Below, one piece after another: positions 7,138 to 14,760 of a DNA stretch of 24,748 nucleotides. Below the pieces are notes generated by a model that did no database searches, was not told the origin of the DNA, and worked only from the letters and a program-made list of their open reading frames with translations. Position 1 is the first letter of the stretch. The number at the start of each line of letters is the position of its first letter. Position numbers and translations under genes: made by a program. Origin of the DNA: Bacillota bacterium (GTDB lineage Bacteria; Bacillota; Clostridia; Christensenellales; Aristaeellaceae); the NCBI GenBank assembly GCA_023395615.1, contig JAEWYP010000030.1, forward strand, positions 1 through 24,748, written 5' to 3'.

Positions 7138-7244
7138 CATTGATTTACATTTAGTATAATACTTATATTAAATATAAATATCTCAACAGTCAAAATAACC
7201 TCTGTAATGTTTTCCCTTTTCCTTATTAAATTTTTACAGGGAAC

Positions 7245-9005
7245 TTACTGTTCGTTTATCAGTTCGTTTATATTATTCCATTTTACACAATGGTCTGGTG
7301 GAATAATATCTTTTGATAAGAGCGAATCAAGTAATTGTTTGACCTTTTTTCTTGCCCCTTCATCTTCCCTGATTTTTATTACAGCATTATAAGGTTTGTC
7401 TGATGTAACTTGCCGTCCAAACAATGCCACTTCGAAATTGGTTTGGCAAGCAATTAGTCGTATATTGTCAGGACAAACACTCTGATCAATTGCTTTCTTA
7501 ATATTTCCATTCACAGTCCATGCTGGGTTATTATTTCCATTTGAAATCTGTGGTGTGTCAGCATCATGCAACACTGCATAATTACAATTGAATTGATTCA
7601 ATATTTTCGCAACAGCAGGAATTATCGCTTTTCCTCTCGCTCTGATGATCTGTACATCATCATATTGTTCTGGATATAGGATTTTCAATAAAGAGAATGC
7701 CGTATATTCAGTATCTCCTTCTACAACGATAATTCGTCCCCCAAAGAAAAATTCATGGAAATACGGGTCGCAAACGTTCAGGAGCTTGAGATTTTCCTTC
7801 TCATCAAAACTTAAATTAATACTTTGTGGTCTATATAATGTTGTGCTTTGCACTTCATCGTTACAGTTTCGATCTACTCTAATGATTGTAGTATTATCAT
7901 ATGATAAGTCGATGAAAATTGGCGAATGAGTAGTAACCATCACTTGCCAATTCCCAGTCTTTGGTAGCTCGTAAAGTACTTTTCTTGCATCTCTTATCGC
8001 CGTAGGATGTAAACAAATTTCTGGTTCATCTAAAAGAAGCACATGTGGCCGTTCCGTACAATCCTTACCGTTCTCAGCTACATACTTTAATGCTGTCCAT
8101 AAAAGTGTTCTTCTAGCCCCGCTACCTTGTACAGAGACTTTTGACATGTATCCATTCTTTGGGCCCATATATAGATCTGGAGATTCTTTAAATGGTGAAT
8201 ATGTCTTCTCAATATTAGTTTCAGGTTTTGCATCTAGCTTTATTGTATAATCTTGAAAGATATGTGCTAAGTATTCCGAGATACTCTCTTCAATTTCTGT
8301 CACCTTTCCTTGTATTGACGCAGATACATTATGTTGAAATTTAGCAATATCATCCATTAGAACATCATAATCAGTTTTTTCAGATGTGTTCTCTGGACTC
8401 TTAATTGTTTTAAGCTGATTTTTGATTAATTCTGACAGCAATTTTGTAATCTCCTCAGCTTGAGCTTCTGGAGATGCAAATGCATCAATACGATGTGGTT
8501 TTGGTCTGTAGGCATTGGCAACATTTGCGGCTCCCCAAGGAACTTCTTCTGACCACAATTTCGCTTGAACATCATAACCGCTTCTTTTCGGGTCAACACT
8601 AGGTGAGCACCATATCCATTTTTCACGTATAAGCATTTCACCATTTTCTAGATATTCTATCCATCGTTCACCCGGTTTGTTTTCGGAAACAATTGTATGA
8701 ACTTCAATCTCTGGAAGCTGTGATTCTTTTACTATACCGTTTGGAAAATCATCTATACTTAGTTGTCCGGCTTTTGATCCGGTATTCATTGCTACCTCAT
8801 ATGCTCTTAATATCGAACTTTTACCAGAATTGTTTGCTCCAACCAAAATAACAATATCGTCCAGTTCAATTTCTACTGGATGATTTCCAATCGTCCGAAA
8901 GTTTTTTATAATAAGCTTACTTAGTCTAGGACGACTATTTTTCTCGTCATCAGGCAAAAGAGATATGAAGCTTTCATCATCTTTGAACCCTTTTTGCTTT
9001 GCCAT
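7245..9005 (-). CDS. OLD-family ATP-dependent endonuclease (ABC-type ATPase plus TOPRIM)
   Basis: Predicted DNA nuclease of 586 residues, probably in phage or plasmid defence. The N-terminal ABC-type ATPase has KLIIKNFRTIG, Walker A GANNSGKSS (56-64), a signature-like GSGARRTLLWTALKY (about 295), Walker B LLLDEPEICLHP (about 327) and the H-loop VTTHSP (about 356). The C-terminal TOPRIM domain has the acidic IIVVEGDTEYTAF (about 428) and LHDADTPQ (about 480). Start: ATG at 9005 (MAKQKGFKDDES), preceded by AAAGAGAG; another ATG ten codons upstream (9035) is open but has no clear ribosome site. The AT-rich codon use differs strongly from all neighbours, pointing to transfer. No UvrD-like GajB partner or other system gene is next to it, so it is a solitary class-1-like OLD rather than Gabija. 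Confidence 0.88.
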   Translation of the reverse strand: MAKQKGFKDDESFISLLPDDEKNSRPRLSKLIIKNFRTIGNHPVEIELDDIVILVGANNSGKSSILRAYEVAMNTGSKAGQLSIDDFPNGIVKESQLPEIEVHTIVSENKPGERWIEYLENGEMLIREKWIWCSPSVDPKRSGYDVQAKLWSEEVPWGAANVANAYRPKPHRIDAFASPEAQAEEITKLLSELIKNQLKTIKSPENTSEKTDYDVLMDDIAKFQHNVSASIQGKVTEIEESISEYLAHIFQDYTIKLDAKPETNIEKTYSPFKESPDLYMGPKNGYMSKVSVQGSGARRTLLWTALKYVAENGKDCTERPHVLLLDEPEICLHPTAIRDARKVLYELPKTGNWQVMVTTHSPIFIDLSYDNTTIIRVDRNCNDEVQSTTLYRPQSINLSFDEKENLKLLNVCDPYFHEFFFGGRIIVVEGDTEYTAFSLLKILYPEQYDDVQIIRARGKAIIPAVAKILNQFNCNYAVLHDADTPQISNGNNNPAWTVNGNIKKAIDQSVCPDNIRLIACQTNFEVALFGRQVTSDKPYNAVIKIREDEGARKKVKQLLDSLLSKDIIPPDHCVKWNNINELINEQ

Positions 9006-9063
9006 TATGTTTCTCTCTTTATAAATAATCCGCAATTTAATGTAATATCCACTTCATGGTAAA

Positions 9064-9092
9064 ATTATAACTCATTTTCCGAAATGTAACAA
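9064..9092 (-). promoter_or_regulatory. Promoter of the OLD nuclease gene
   Basis: Minus strand TTGTTA (9092-9087), 17-bp spacer, perfect TATAAT (9069-9064), about 60 bp before the start codon. The other 150 bp up to the right hairpin are AT-rich with no further clear signal. Confidence 0.65.
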
Positions 9093-9242
9093 TCCATATT
9101 GCAAACAATCATTTATATCTAATCATTCGTAATCGTGAACACATCTGATAAAATCACTTGAAACCCTTTGAGTTTAATTATACTTATAAACAACAATTTA
9201 GATAGGTGGCGAAATTAGTCTATGTTTACAATACAATGGCTG

Positions 9243-9274
9243 CGGGGCCGCGAAGCGATAGCTTCGCGGCCCCG
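9243..9274. repeat. GC-rich hairpin, right copy bordering the OLD island
   Basis: CGGGGCCGCGAAGC (9243-9256), loop GATA, GCTTCGCGGCCCCG (9261-9274): a 14-bp perfect stem containing the same 13-bp arm as 7107-7137. On the plus strand it is followed by TTCGTTTT, so it looks like a working plus-strand terminator although no plus gene precedes it except metK on the other side of the island. Confidence 0.85.
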
Positions 9275-9310
9275 TTCGTTTTGATATAGTTTCCTGTTAC
9301 TCGTGCCGGT

Positions 9311-10165
9311 TTATCGCGCTTTGCGGGAAAACCGCAGTGTGGACAGCAGGTAGAAGATCGCCGTGCTGCCGATCAGGATCGCCAGACTTACGCCGGTCGA
9401 GATCGTCTGCCCGCCAAGCTGAAAGTACACGCCCATCTCCTGCTGAAACTCCGTCGTAAGTGCTGCGGGCGCGCCCGCGAACACCTGCTGCATGGGCACG
9501 GCCATCATCACCTGCCGCAGCAGCAGCGCCGCGTGGGACAGCGGGAAGATTTTTATCACCGTCTGCACACCCGCCGGAAGCATGCCGATCGGCAGATAGA
9601 TGCCGGTTAAAAAGCCCACCAGCGTACCCAGAATGCTGCTGGCCGTGCCGAAGGCGTTTTGGGTTTTGATAAACGACACCACCAGCGAGACCATCGCCGT
9701 GTTGCACAGCGCGGAGAGCAGGATCAGCCCGATTGATTCCAGCGCGGGGCCGACCGCCAGCATCGCGCCGCCGCGCATCACGATATACACTTCCGCAAAC
9801 ACAAAGCCCAGCAGCGACATAATGCTGCCCACCAGAAACGAGGCGATTTCGTACCCCGCCACAATCTTGCCGCGGCTGACCGGCGAGGCGCTGAAGTCCT
9901 TCACGATCTTGTTCTGACGGTCGTCCACCATGGTCCCAAACGCGCCCATCACCGTGGTAAGCGAGGTCACCGCCAGCACGCCCGCCATAATCCAGCTGTC
10001 CATCATTGCGCGGGTACCGGCCACCTTGGGTAGGTTCTGCTGCCATACGTCGCCCAGAAAGAGCATGTACAACAAAAAGATAATCAGCACCGCCAGCAGG
10101 GAAAAGAAAACCGATGCCTTGTCCCGGAAGAATACTTTTAAATTGCGCTCAATCAGGGCTTTCAT
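9311..10165 (-). CDS. ABC-2 type transporter permease
   Basis: Membrane half of a two-gene exporter, 284 residues. It starts MKALIERNLKVFFRDKASV, a cytoplasmic amphipathic segment typical of ABC-2 permeases, then a first membrane span (FSLLAVLIIFLLYMLFLG), an extracytoplasmic loop, and further hydrophobic spans near residues 60-80, 105-130, 140-170, 175-200 and 255-275. Motifs typical of the family are FGTMVDDRQNKIVKDFSASP and the PLSHAALLLRQVMM segment before the last span. Its ATG overlaps the stop of the ATPase gene by 4 bp (ATGA), so translation is coupled. The substrate (drug, lipid, lantibiotic or polysaccharide) cannot be told. Confidence 0.88.
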   Translation of the reverse strand: MKALIERNLKVFFRDKASVFFSLLAVLIIFLLYMLFLGDVWQQNLPKVAGTRAMMDSWIMAGVLAVTSLTTVMGAFGTMVDDRQNKIVKDFSASPVSRGKIVAGYEIASFLVGSIMSLLGFVFAEVYIVMRGGAMLAVGPALESIGLILLSALCNTAMVSLVVSFIKTQNAFGTASSILGTLVGFLTGIYLPIGMLPAGVQTVIKIFPLSHAALLLRQVMMAVPMQQVFAGAPAALTTEFQQEMGVYFQLGGQTISTGVSLAILIGSTAIFYLLSTLRFSRKAR

Positions 10166-11076
10166 TGGCGGATCTCCTTTCCCGTAATGCCGATAAACGC
10201 GTCGTCCATAGTGCCGTTGAGCACCTCAAAGCCGCTGTACAGACCGCTTAGCCCGTTGAGCAGCGGCAGCGCGTCCAGCGTGGAGGGCAGTTTGACCAGC
10301 ACCCGATCCGCCACGCGCGTAAAGGCCAGCCCACGATCGGCAAGCGCGGCCTGCAGCCCCGGCAAATCCGAGGGCGTCAGTTTGAGCTGGTCGCTGGCGT
10401 AAGCCTCCTTCAGCTCCGTAGGCGTGCCTTTGGCGGCGATCAGTCCATTATCGATCACGATCACATAATCGGCTTCGGCGGCTTCCTCCATATAGTGGGT
10501 GGTTAAAAACACGGTCAGCCCCGTTTCCCGTTGCAGGGCGCGCACACTGTCCCACACGCTTTTACGCGTTTGCGGGTCCAGCCCCGTGGTCGGCTCGTCC
10601 AGAAACAGAATCTTCGGGGTGTTGATCAGCGCCCGGGCAATATCCGCGCGGCGCTTCTGCCCGCCGGACAGCTTGCCGTAGGGTCGGCGCAGAAAATCCC
10701 CCACGTCGGCGGCGGCGGCCGCGCGGCGGATCGCCTCTGCCTGCGTTTCCCTGCCTGCAGGGTACAGCCCGCCGCGAATGCGGATATTTTCTTCCACCGT
10801 CAAAAGCGGGTCCAGCAGATGATCCTGAAACACCACGCCGATAGCAGCGCGGATGGCCGCGTCGTCCCGGCCCAGTTGATGGCCGTCTATTTCCACTTCG
10901 CCCTGATCGGGCTTCAGCAGCGTACACAGGACGTCGATCGTGGTGGATTTTCCCGCGCCGTTCGGCCCCAGGAACGCGAACAGCTTACCGCGTTCCACGT
11001 AAAAATCCAGCCCCTTGACCGCCTTGACAGCGCCATAGGCTTTTTGCAGCCCCTTTACTTCGATGATCTTATCCAC
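10162..11076 (-). CDS. ABC transporter ATP-binding protein (DrrA/CcmA-like)
   Basis: ATPase subunit of the same exporter, 304 residues. Motifs: Walker A GPNGAGKST, Q-loop VVFQDHLLDP, signature KLSGGQKRRADIARAL, Walker B ILFLDEPTTGLDP, H-loop LTTHYMEEA, followed by a C-terminal domain of about 80 residues, as in DrrA-type multidrug or daunorubicin-resistance ATPases. Start: GTG at 11076 (encoding MDKIIEVKGLQKAYG) preceded by GGAGG at 7-bp spacing. The frame is open 29 codons further upstream, but that stretch has no family similarity and reaches the promoter. First gene of the two-gene operon. Confidence 0.93.
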   Translation of the reverse strand: MDKIIEVKGLQKAYGAVKAVKGLDFYVERGKLFAFLGPNGAGKSTTIDVLCTLLKPDQGEVEIDGHQLGRDDAAIRAAIGVVFQDHLLDPLLTVEENIRIRGGLYPAGRETQAEAIRRAAAAADVGDFLRRPYGKLSGGQKRRADIARALINTPKILFLDEPTTGLDPQTRKSVWDSVRALQRETGLTVFLTTHYMEEAAEADYVIVIDNGLIAAKGTPTELKEAYASDQLKLTPSDLPGLQAALADRGLAFTRVADRVLVKLPSTLDALPLLNGLSGLYSGFEVLNGTMDDAFIGITGKEIRQ

Positions 11077-11153
11077 GCCGTTTCCTCCGTTCAGTTCATC
11101 CTTACCCTTTTCGGGCCGCGCCAACGGCCCCTCTCGCTTGTAAAACCTTTCTG

Positions 11154-11182
11154 AGTATAGCATCCGCCAGATGAGGAAACAA
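11154..11182 (-). promoter_or_regulatory. Promoter of the ABC exporter operon
   Basis: Minus strand TTGTTT (11182-11177), 17-bp spacer, TATACT (11159-11154). Confidence 0.6.
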
Positions 11183-11220
11183 CGAACCCCGGATTAGAAG
11201 GTCATTAAAAGCGTTTCAAA

Positions 11221-11252
11221 AATACAAAAACCGCGCGATTTCACTCGCGCGG
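11221..11252 (-). terminator. Intrinsic terminator of the gtrA-like gene
   Basis: CCGCGCGA (minus 11252-11245), 6-base loop, TCGCGCGG (11238-11231), then TTTTTGTATT. An 8-bp perfect GC stem with a U-tract, between the GtrA gene and the ABC promoter. Confidence 0.9.
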
Positions 11253-11310
11253 CAGAGTTTAAAATCCATACCCGTCTGATTTATCCCGGTGCTGCTGTTA
11301 CCTGTGCCAT

Positions 11311-11802
11311 TTACGGCTCGGTTTTCAGTTCCGCACAGGCTTCCTTTTCCAGCGCCTTTTGCGCAACCTTGTTGGTATCAATGGTGTAACGGTACACCAC
11401 AAAACGCTGGTACAGGTACTCCGTTACGAAGTTGATCACCATCGTGCCGCCCAGCACCAGATAGTTATTCCAGCCAGCGCCGGTCAGCGCGTCGCCCCAC
11501 CAGATGGACAGCGGCGTAAACACCAGATAGTAGAAGAAAACCAGCGTCATCGCCTTGGAGATGTTTGCCACACTGCGGAAAGTGTAGCGGCGGTTGAACG
11601 TAAAGTTCCACAGCACGCTCAGCACCAGCGCGGTACCGTACCCCAGCCAGTAGGGGAAACGGAAAACCTCGTTCATCAGCGTGAAGGATAAAAACTGGAT
11701 GCCGCCCGCGGAGATGGAAAACAGCGTAAACTTGAGCATCTGCCAGGTCTGCTGGCGAGCGGACAGCGTTTTTACCTGTTTATCGGTTGGTTCCTTCTGC
11801 AT
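11311..11802 (-). CDS. GtrA-family membrane protein
   Basis: A 163-residue protein with four hydrophobic segments, matching the GtrA/DPMS family, which helps move polyprenyl-linked sugars across the membrane for glycosylation of polysaccharides or teichoic acids. Recognisable pieces are MLKFTLFSISAGGIQFLSFT (first span), LGYGTALVLSVLWNFTFNRR then YTFRS (the conserved WNF..NRRYTF motif), a third span VFFYYLVFTPLSIWW, and NYLVLGGTMVINFVTEYLYQ then RFVVYR. Start: ATG at 11802, with GAGGA about 10 bp before it; a GTG three codons upstream is too close to that site. No glycosyltransferase is adjacent, so the sugar is unknown. Confidence 0.87.
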   Translation of the reverse strand: MQKEPTDKQVKTLSARQQTWQMLKFTLFSISAGGIQFLSFTLMNEVFRFPYWLGYGTALVLSVLWNFTFNRRYTFRSVANISKAMTLVFFYYLVFTPLSIWWGDALTGAGWNNYLVLGGTMVINFVTEYLYQRFVVYRYTIDTNKVAQKALEKEACAELKTEP

Positions 11803-11821
11803 TTTACGCACATCCTCGGTT

Positions 11822-12037
11822 TTATTCCGTTGTTATCCTACCGCGAACGCGGCTTCCCGTCAAGCACGTGAGCCGTTCGTTCAGGAAGTCGCCTGTTTCC
11901 GGCGGCTGCATAGCGACGCGCGCAAACCCGCCCGGCGTTTCGTTTACGCGGTAGGTAAGCGATGATTCAATCACTTCGCGGCTGCCAAAGCGGGGCGCTG
12001 CAGATTTGGGTGAGAAAAGCCGAAGGAATAGCGGCAC
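11822..12037 (-). other. Gene-free stretch between metH and gtrA with an unassigned short ORF
   Basis: About 300 bp (11803-12109) without a recognisable gene. On the minus strand a 71-codon frame (GTG at 12037, stop at 11822) contains a stretch that looks protein-like (SREVIESSLTYRVNETPGGF, then ARVAMQPPETGDFLNERL) with GC-rich codon use like its neighbours. However there is no ribosome site, the start is inside an inverted repeat (GAAAAGCC / GGCTTTTC, about 12017-12053), and its end overlaps the gtrA promoter. It could be the tail of a decayed gene downstream of metH or chance. I do not recognise it. Confidence 0.25.
11835..11863 (-). promoter_or_regulatory. Promoter of the gtrA-like gene
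   Basis: Minus strand TTGACG (11863-11858), 17-bp spacer, TAGGAT (11840-11835). The spacer contains the palindrome CCGCGTTCGCGG. Confidence 0.55.
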
Positions 12038-12109
12038 GATTTCAAGGCTTTTCGAACCCGAAGATACGGTGCTCCGCGAAGGCAGGCGAGAAAGGGATTG
12101 ATTCAGCGC

Positions 12110-14704
12110 TTACCTGGGGAGCGTTTCGGCGGCATAACGCACCGAACCCATCGCATCGCCGGAATAGCTGTCCGCACCCAGATCGCGCGCCAGCTCCGCG
12201 GTCAGTACTGCGCCGCCGACCATAATTTTCACGTCCGGCAGTTCCCGGCGAAGCTGTACGATCGTTTCGCGCATGGCGGGCACGGTGGTGGTCATCAGCG
12301 CGGAAAGGCCCACCAGCTTCACGCCCGCTTCCTTCGCGGCGGCTACCACCTTTTCCGGCGGCACGTCGCGCCCCAGGTCAATCACGCCGAAGCCGTAGCT
12401 GTTCAGCAGCGTCGCCACGATGTTTTTACCGATGTCGTGCACATCCCCGTGCACGGTCGCCAGCAACACCGTGCGCCCGGCGGATGGTTTACTGTCCGGC
12501 ATCCGCTCGGTCGCGGCGGCAATGGCGCGCTTGGCCGCGTTGGCGCTTTGCATCAGCTGCGGCAGGAAAAACTCGCCGTGCTCATACCGCGCGCCCACTT
12601 CGGTTAACGCCGGGATCACGCCGTTTTCCACCACGTGCAGCGGCGTTTCGCCCGCGTCCATCCGGGCGCGCGCCGCGTCCTCCGCGGCTTTGGCCAGCCC
12701 GCACAGGATGGCGTGCGTAAGCGCCTCCCCGTCGGCGGCAGGCACGGCGACCGGCGCAGGCGGTTCCTGCGGCGCGGCGGCGGCCGCACAGGCGGCACAG
12801 GCGCACGCGCCGGTTCCGACCGGCACGGCGGTCTGGGGCAGTTTCAGCGCCGCCTCGGCCCGGCGAATCGCCTCGCCAGCCAGCTGTACAGCCTCCCGCG
12901 CCGCCGCCGTTTCCGGGGCGGGCGCTTCGGGCGCGGACTTTTGCGCCGTAACGGAGTACCGGGCCAGGTAGCCCGCAAACCCTTCGTCGTACCCAAGCAC
13001 CGCGCATGCCGCATCGTACGCGGCGCGAACGCTTTCGTCCAGCGGGTTCACAATCGCGGCGGACAGGCCCCGTTCCATCGCCATGGCGAGGAACCCGGCG
13101 GTCAACAGCCCGCGGTTCGGCAGGCCGAAGCTTACGTTGCTTACGCCCAGCACGGTTTTAACGCGAAGCTCGTCGTGCAGGCGGCGCACGGTTTCCAGCG
13201 TCGTTCGGGCGGCGTTGGGATCGGTCGCCACGGTCATGGTCAACGCGTCGAAGAGCAAATCCTTTTTCGGCACGCCGTATTTCTCCGCTTCCGCAAGAAT
13301 CCTCCGGGCAATCGCGATCCGGCCCTCCGCGGTTTCAGGGATGCCGTTCTCGTCCAGCAGCAGACACACCAGCGCCCCGCCGTACCGGCGCACCAGCGGA
13401 AACACCGCGTCAAGCACCGCCCGCTTGCCGTTTACACTGTTGATGATGGGCTTGCCCACATACACGCGCAGCGCGCGTTCCAGCGCGGCGGGGTCTGCGG
13501 TGTCCAGTTGCAGGGGTGCGCCGGTTACGCCCTGCACCGCCTCGGTCACCTGCGCGAGCATCGCGGGTTCGTCAATGTCCGGCAGGCCAACGTTCACGTC
13601 CAGCGCGTCCGCGCCCGCTTCCATCTGCGCGGTGGCTTCGCCCAGCAGGTAATCCATATCTCCGTCGCGCAGCGCCTGTTTCATCCGCTTTTTTCCGGTG
13701 GGGTTCAACCGCTCGCCAATCGCCAGCGTTCGCCCGCCCAGCGTCACCGTGTCGCTCCGGCCGGAAATGGCGGTCGGGGCCAGCCCGTCCTCCGGGTCGG
13801 CGGATGAACCGTTTGCCGCGACAGGCATCCCTTTGGTGGCGGCGACGACGGCCGCGATATGGGCTTCCGTGGTGCCGCAGCACCCGCCCAGCCCCCGCGC
13901 GCCCAACCGCGCGGCTTGGACCATGTCCTGCGCAAAAACCTCCGGCTGGGTGGCAAACACCGTTTTGCCGTTCACAATCGTCGGCACGCTGGCATTGGGC
14001 ATAAAAAACACGGGCTTGCCCTCCGCGCAGGCCAGCAGGCGTTTCAGGTTGGGCAACAGCGCCGCGGGTTCGCGACCGCAGTTCATCCCCAGCGCGTCCA
14101 CGCCCTCCATGCCGGTCAGCAGCGCCGCCACGCCCTCGATATCCGCGCCGGTCAGCAGCCGCCCGTTCACGTCAAAACTCAGGCTGACCAGCACGGGCAA
14201 CGCCGTGCCCGCCGCCTGCTGCGCCTCGCGGTAGCCCAGCACCGCAGCCTTCACCTCGCGCAGGTCGGTCATGGTTTCGGCAATCAGCAGGTCGCACCCG
14301 GCTTCGATCCCCGTTTGCGCCATGTCCCGGTAGATCGTTACCGCGTCCTCAAATTCCAGCTCGCCCAACGGCTTCAAAAGACGCCCAACGCTGCCCGCGT
14401 CCAACGCCACATACGCCGCCCGACCGGATTCGGCTACCGCTTCCCGCGCCAGCCGCACACCCGCATGGAGCAGCGCCTGCCAGTTGTTAAAATGCAAGGG
14501 ATTGGCCCCGAACGTGTTGGCGGTTACCATATCCGTGCCCGCTTTCAGGTAGCTTACGTACACCGCCTTCACCTCGTCCGGGTGAGTCAGGTTCCAGTTT
14601 TCCGGCGGCTCCCCGCCCGTAAGCCCGCGCGCCTGCAGGCGCGTGCCCATCGCGCCGTCGAAATAAACGATCCTCTGTTGAAGCAGCGTTAAAAACGGGT
14701 GCAT
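12110..14704 (-). CDS. metH: Cobalamin-dependent methionine synthase (without activation domain)
   Basis: Transfers a methyl group from 5-methyltetrahydrofolate via cobalamin to homocysteine, giving methionine. Its 864 residues hold, in order: the homocysteine domain with zinc ligands in MNCGREP (about 207) and GGCCGTTEAH (about 275); the pterin domain beginning AIGERLNPTGKKRMK (about 332) with DALDVNVGLPDIDE; an Ala/Pro-rich linker; the four-helix B12 cap; and the Rossmann B12 domain with the base-off motif DVHDIGKNI (about 755) and LSALMTTTVPAM. The C-terminal SAM-binding reactivation domain of E. coli MetH (1227 aa) is absent, as in many Clostridia, so a separate activator is expected elsewhere. 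The linker contains GACACAACAAAAAP, a small cysteine cluster. Start: ATG at 14704 after AAAGGAGAGG; the 16-codon upstream extension is not family-like. Last gene of the methionine block, 56 bp after metF. Confidence 0.95.
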   Translation of the reverse strand: MHPFLTLLQQRIVYFDGAMGTRLQARGLTGGEPPENWNLTHPDEVKAVYVSYLKAGTDMVTANTFGANPLHFNNWQALLHAGVRLAREAVAESGRAAYVALDAGSVGRLLKPLGELEFEDAVTIYRDMAQTGIEAGCDLLIAETMTDLREVKAAVLGYREAQQAAGTALPVLVSLSFDVNGRLLTGADIEGVAALLTGMEGVDALGMNCGREPAALLPNLKRLLACAEGKPVFFMPNASVPTIVNGKTVFATQPEVFAQDMVQAARLGARGLGGCCGTTEAHIAAVVAATKGMPVAANGSSADPEDGLAPTAISGRSDTVTLGGRTLAIGERLNPTGKKRMKQALRDGDMDYLLGEATAQMEAGADALDVNVGLPDIDEPAMLAQVTEAVQGVTGAPLQLDTADPAALERALRVYVGKPIINSVNGKRAVLDAVFPLVRRYGGALVCLLLDENGIPETAEGRIAIARRILAEAEKYGVPKKDLLFDALTMTVATDPNAARTTLETVRRLHDELRVKTVLGVSNVSFGLPNRGLLTAGFLAMAMERGLSAAIVNPLDESVRAAYDAACAVLGYDEGFAGYLARYSVTAQKSAPEAPAPETAAAREAVQLAGEAIRRAEAALKLPQTAVPVGTGACACAACAAAAAPQEPPAPVAVPAADGEALTHAILCGLAKAAEDAARARMDAGETPLHVVENGVIPALTEVGARYEHGEFFLPQLMQSANAAKRAIAAATERMPDSKPSAGRTVLLATVHGDVHDIGKNIVATLLNSYGFGVIDLGRDVPPEKVVAAAKEAGVKLVGLSALMTTTVPAMRETIVQLRRELPDVKIMVGGAVLTAELARDLGADSYSGDAMGSVRYAAETLPR

Positions 14705-14760
14705 GGCAACCTCTCCTTTAATCGAGCTGTGAGGGGGGGAACGCGGGCACAATGCCGGCG

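Larger units (their letters stand above)
7138..9242. mobile_element. AT-rich acquired island carrying an OLD nuclease gene
   Basis: Base composition changes sharply from GC-rich to visibly AT-rich just after the left hairpin and back at the right hairpin. The inner flanks also look like imperfect inverted repeats: reading inward from each hairpin, the left has GCATTGATTTACATTTAG and the right (minus strand) GCCATTGTATTGTAAACATAG. No transposase or integrase is present, so this is a passenger module or a non-autonomous element rather than a full transposon. An AT-rich palindrome TTATATT-A-AATATAA (7163-7177) lies just past the OLD gene and could act in its 3' end. Transfer is well supported by composition; the mechanism is inference. 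Confidence 0.5.

Noticed and set aside
7245..9035. Gabija or PARIS defence system
   Set aside because: No UvrD-like helicase (GajB) or separate TOPRIM gene lies beside the OLD gene; the TOPRIM is fused and the neighbours are metK and an ABC exporter.
12635..14692. Long plus-strand frames opposite metH (for example 12635-13807 and 13859-14692)
   Set aside because: They are antisense shadows of a GC-rich gene, rich in His, Arg and Gln, with no family motifs, and metH is unmistakable on the other strand. The same applies to plus-strand frames opposite acn, metF, metA, metY and pfkA.
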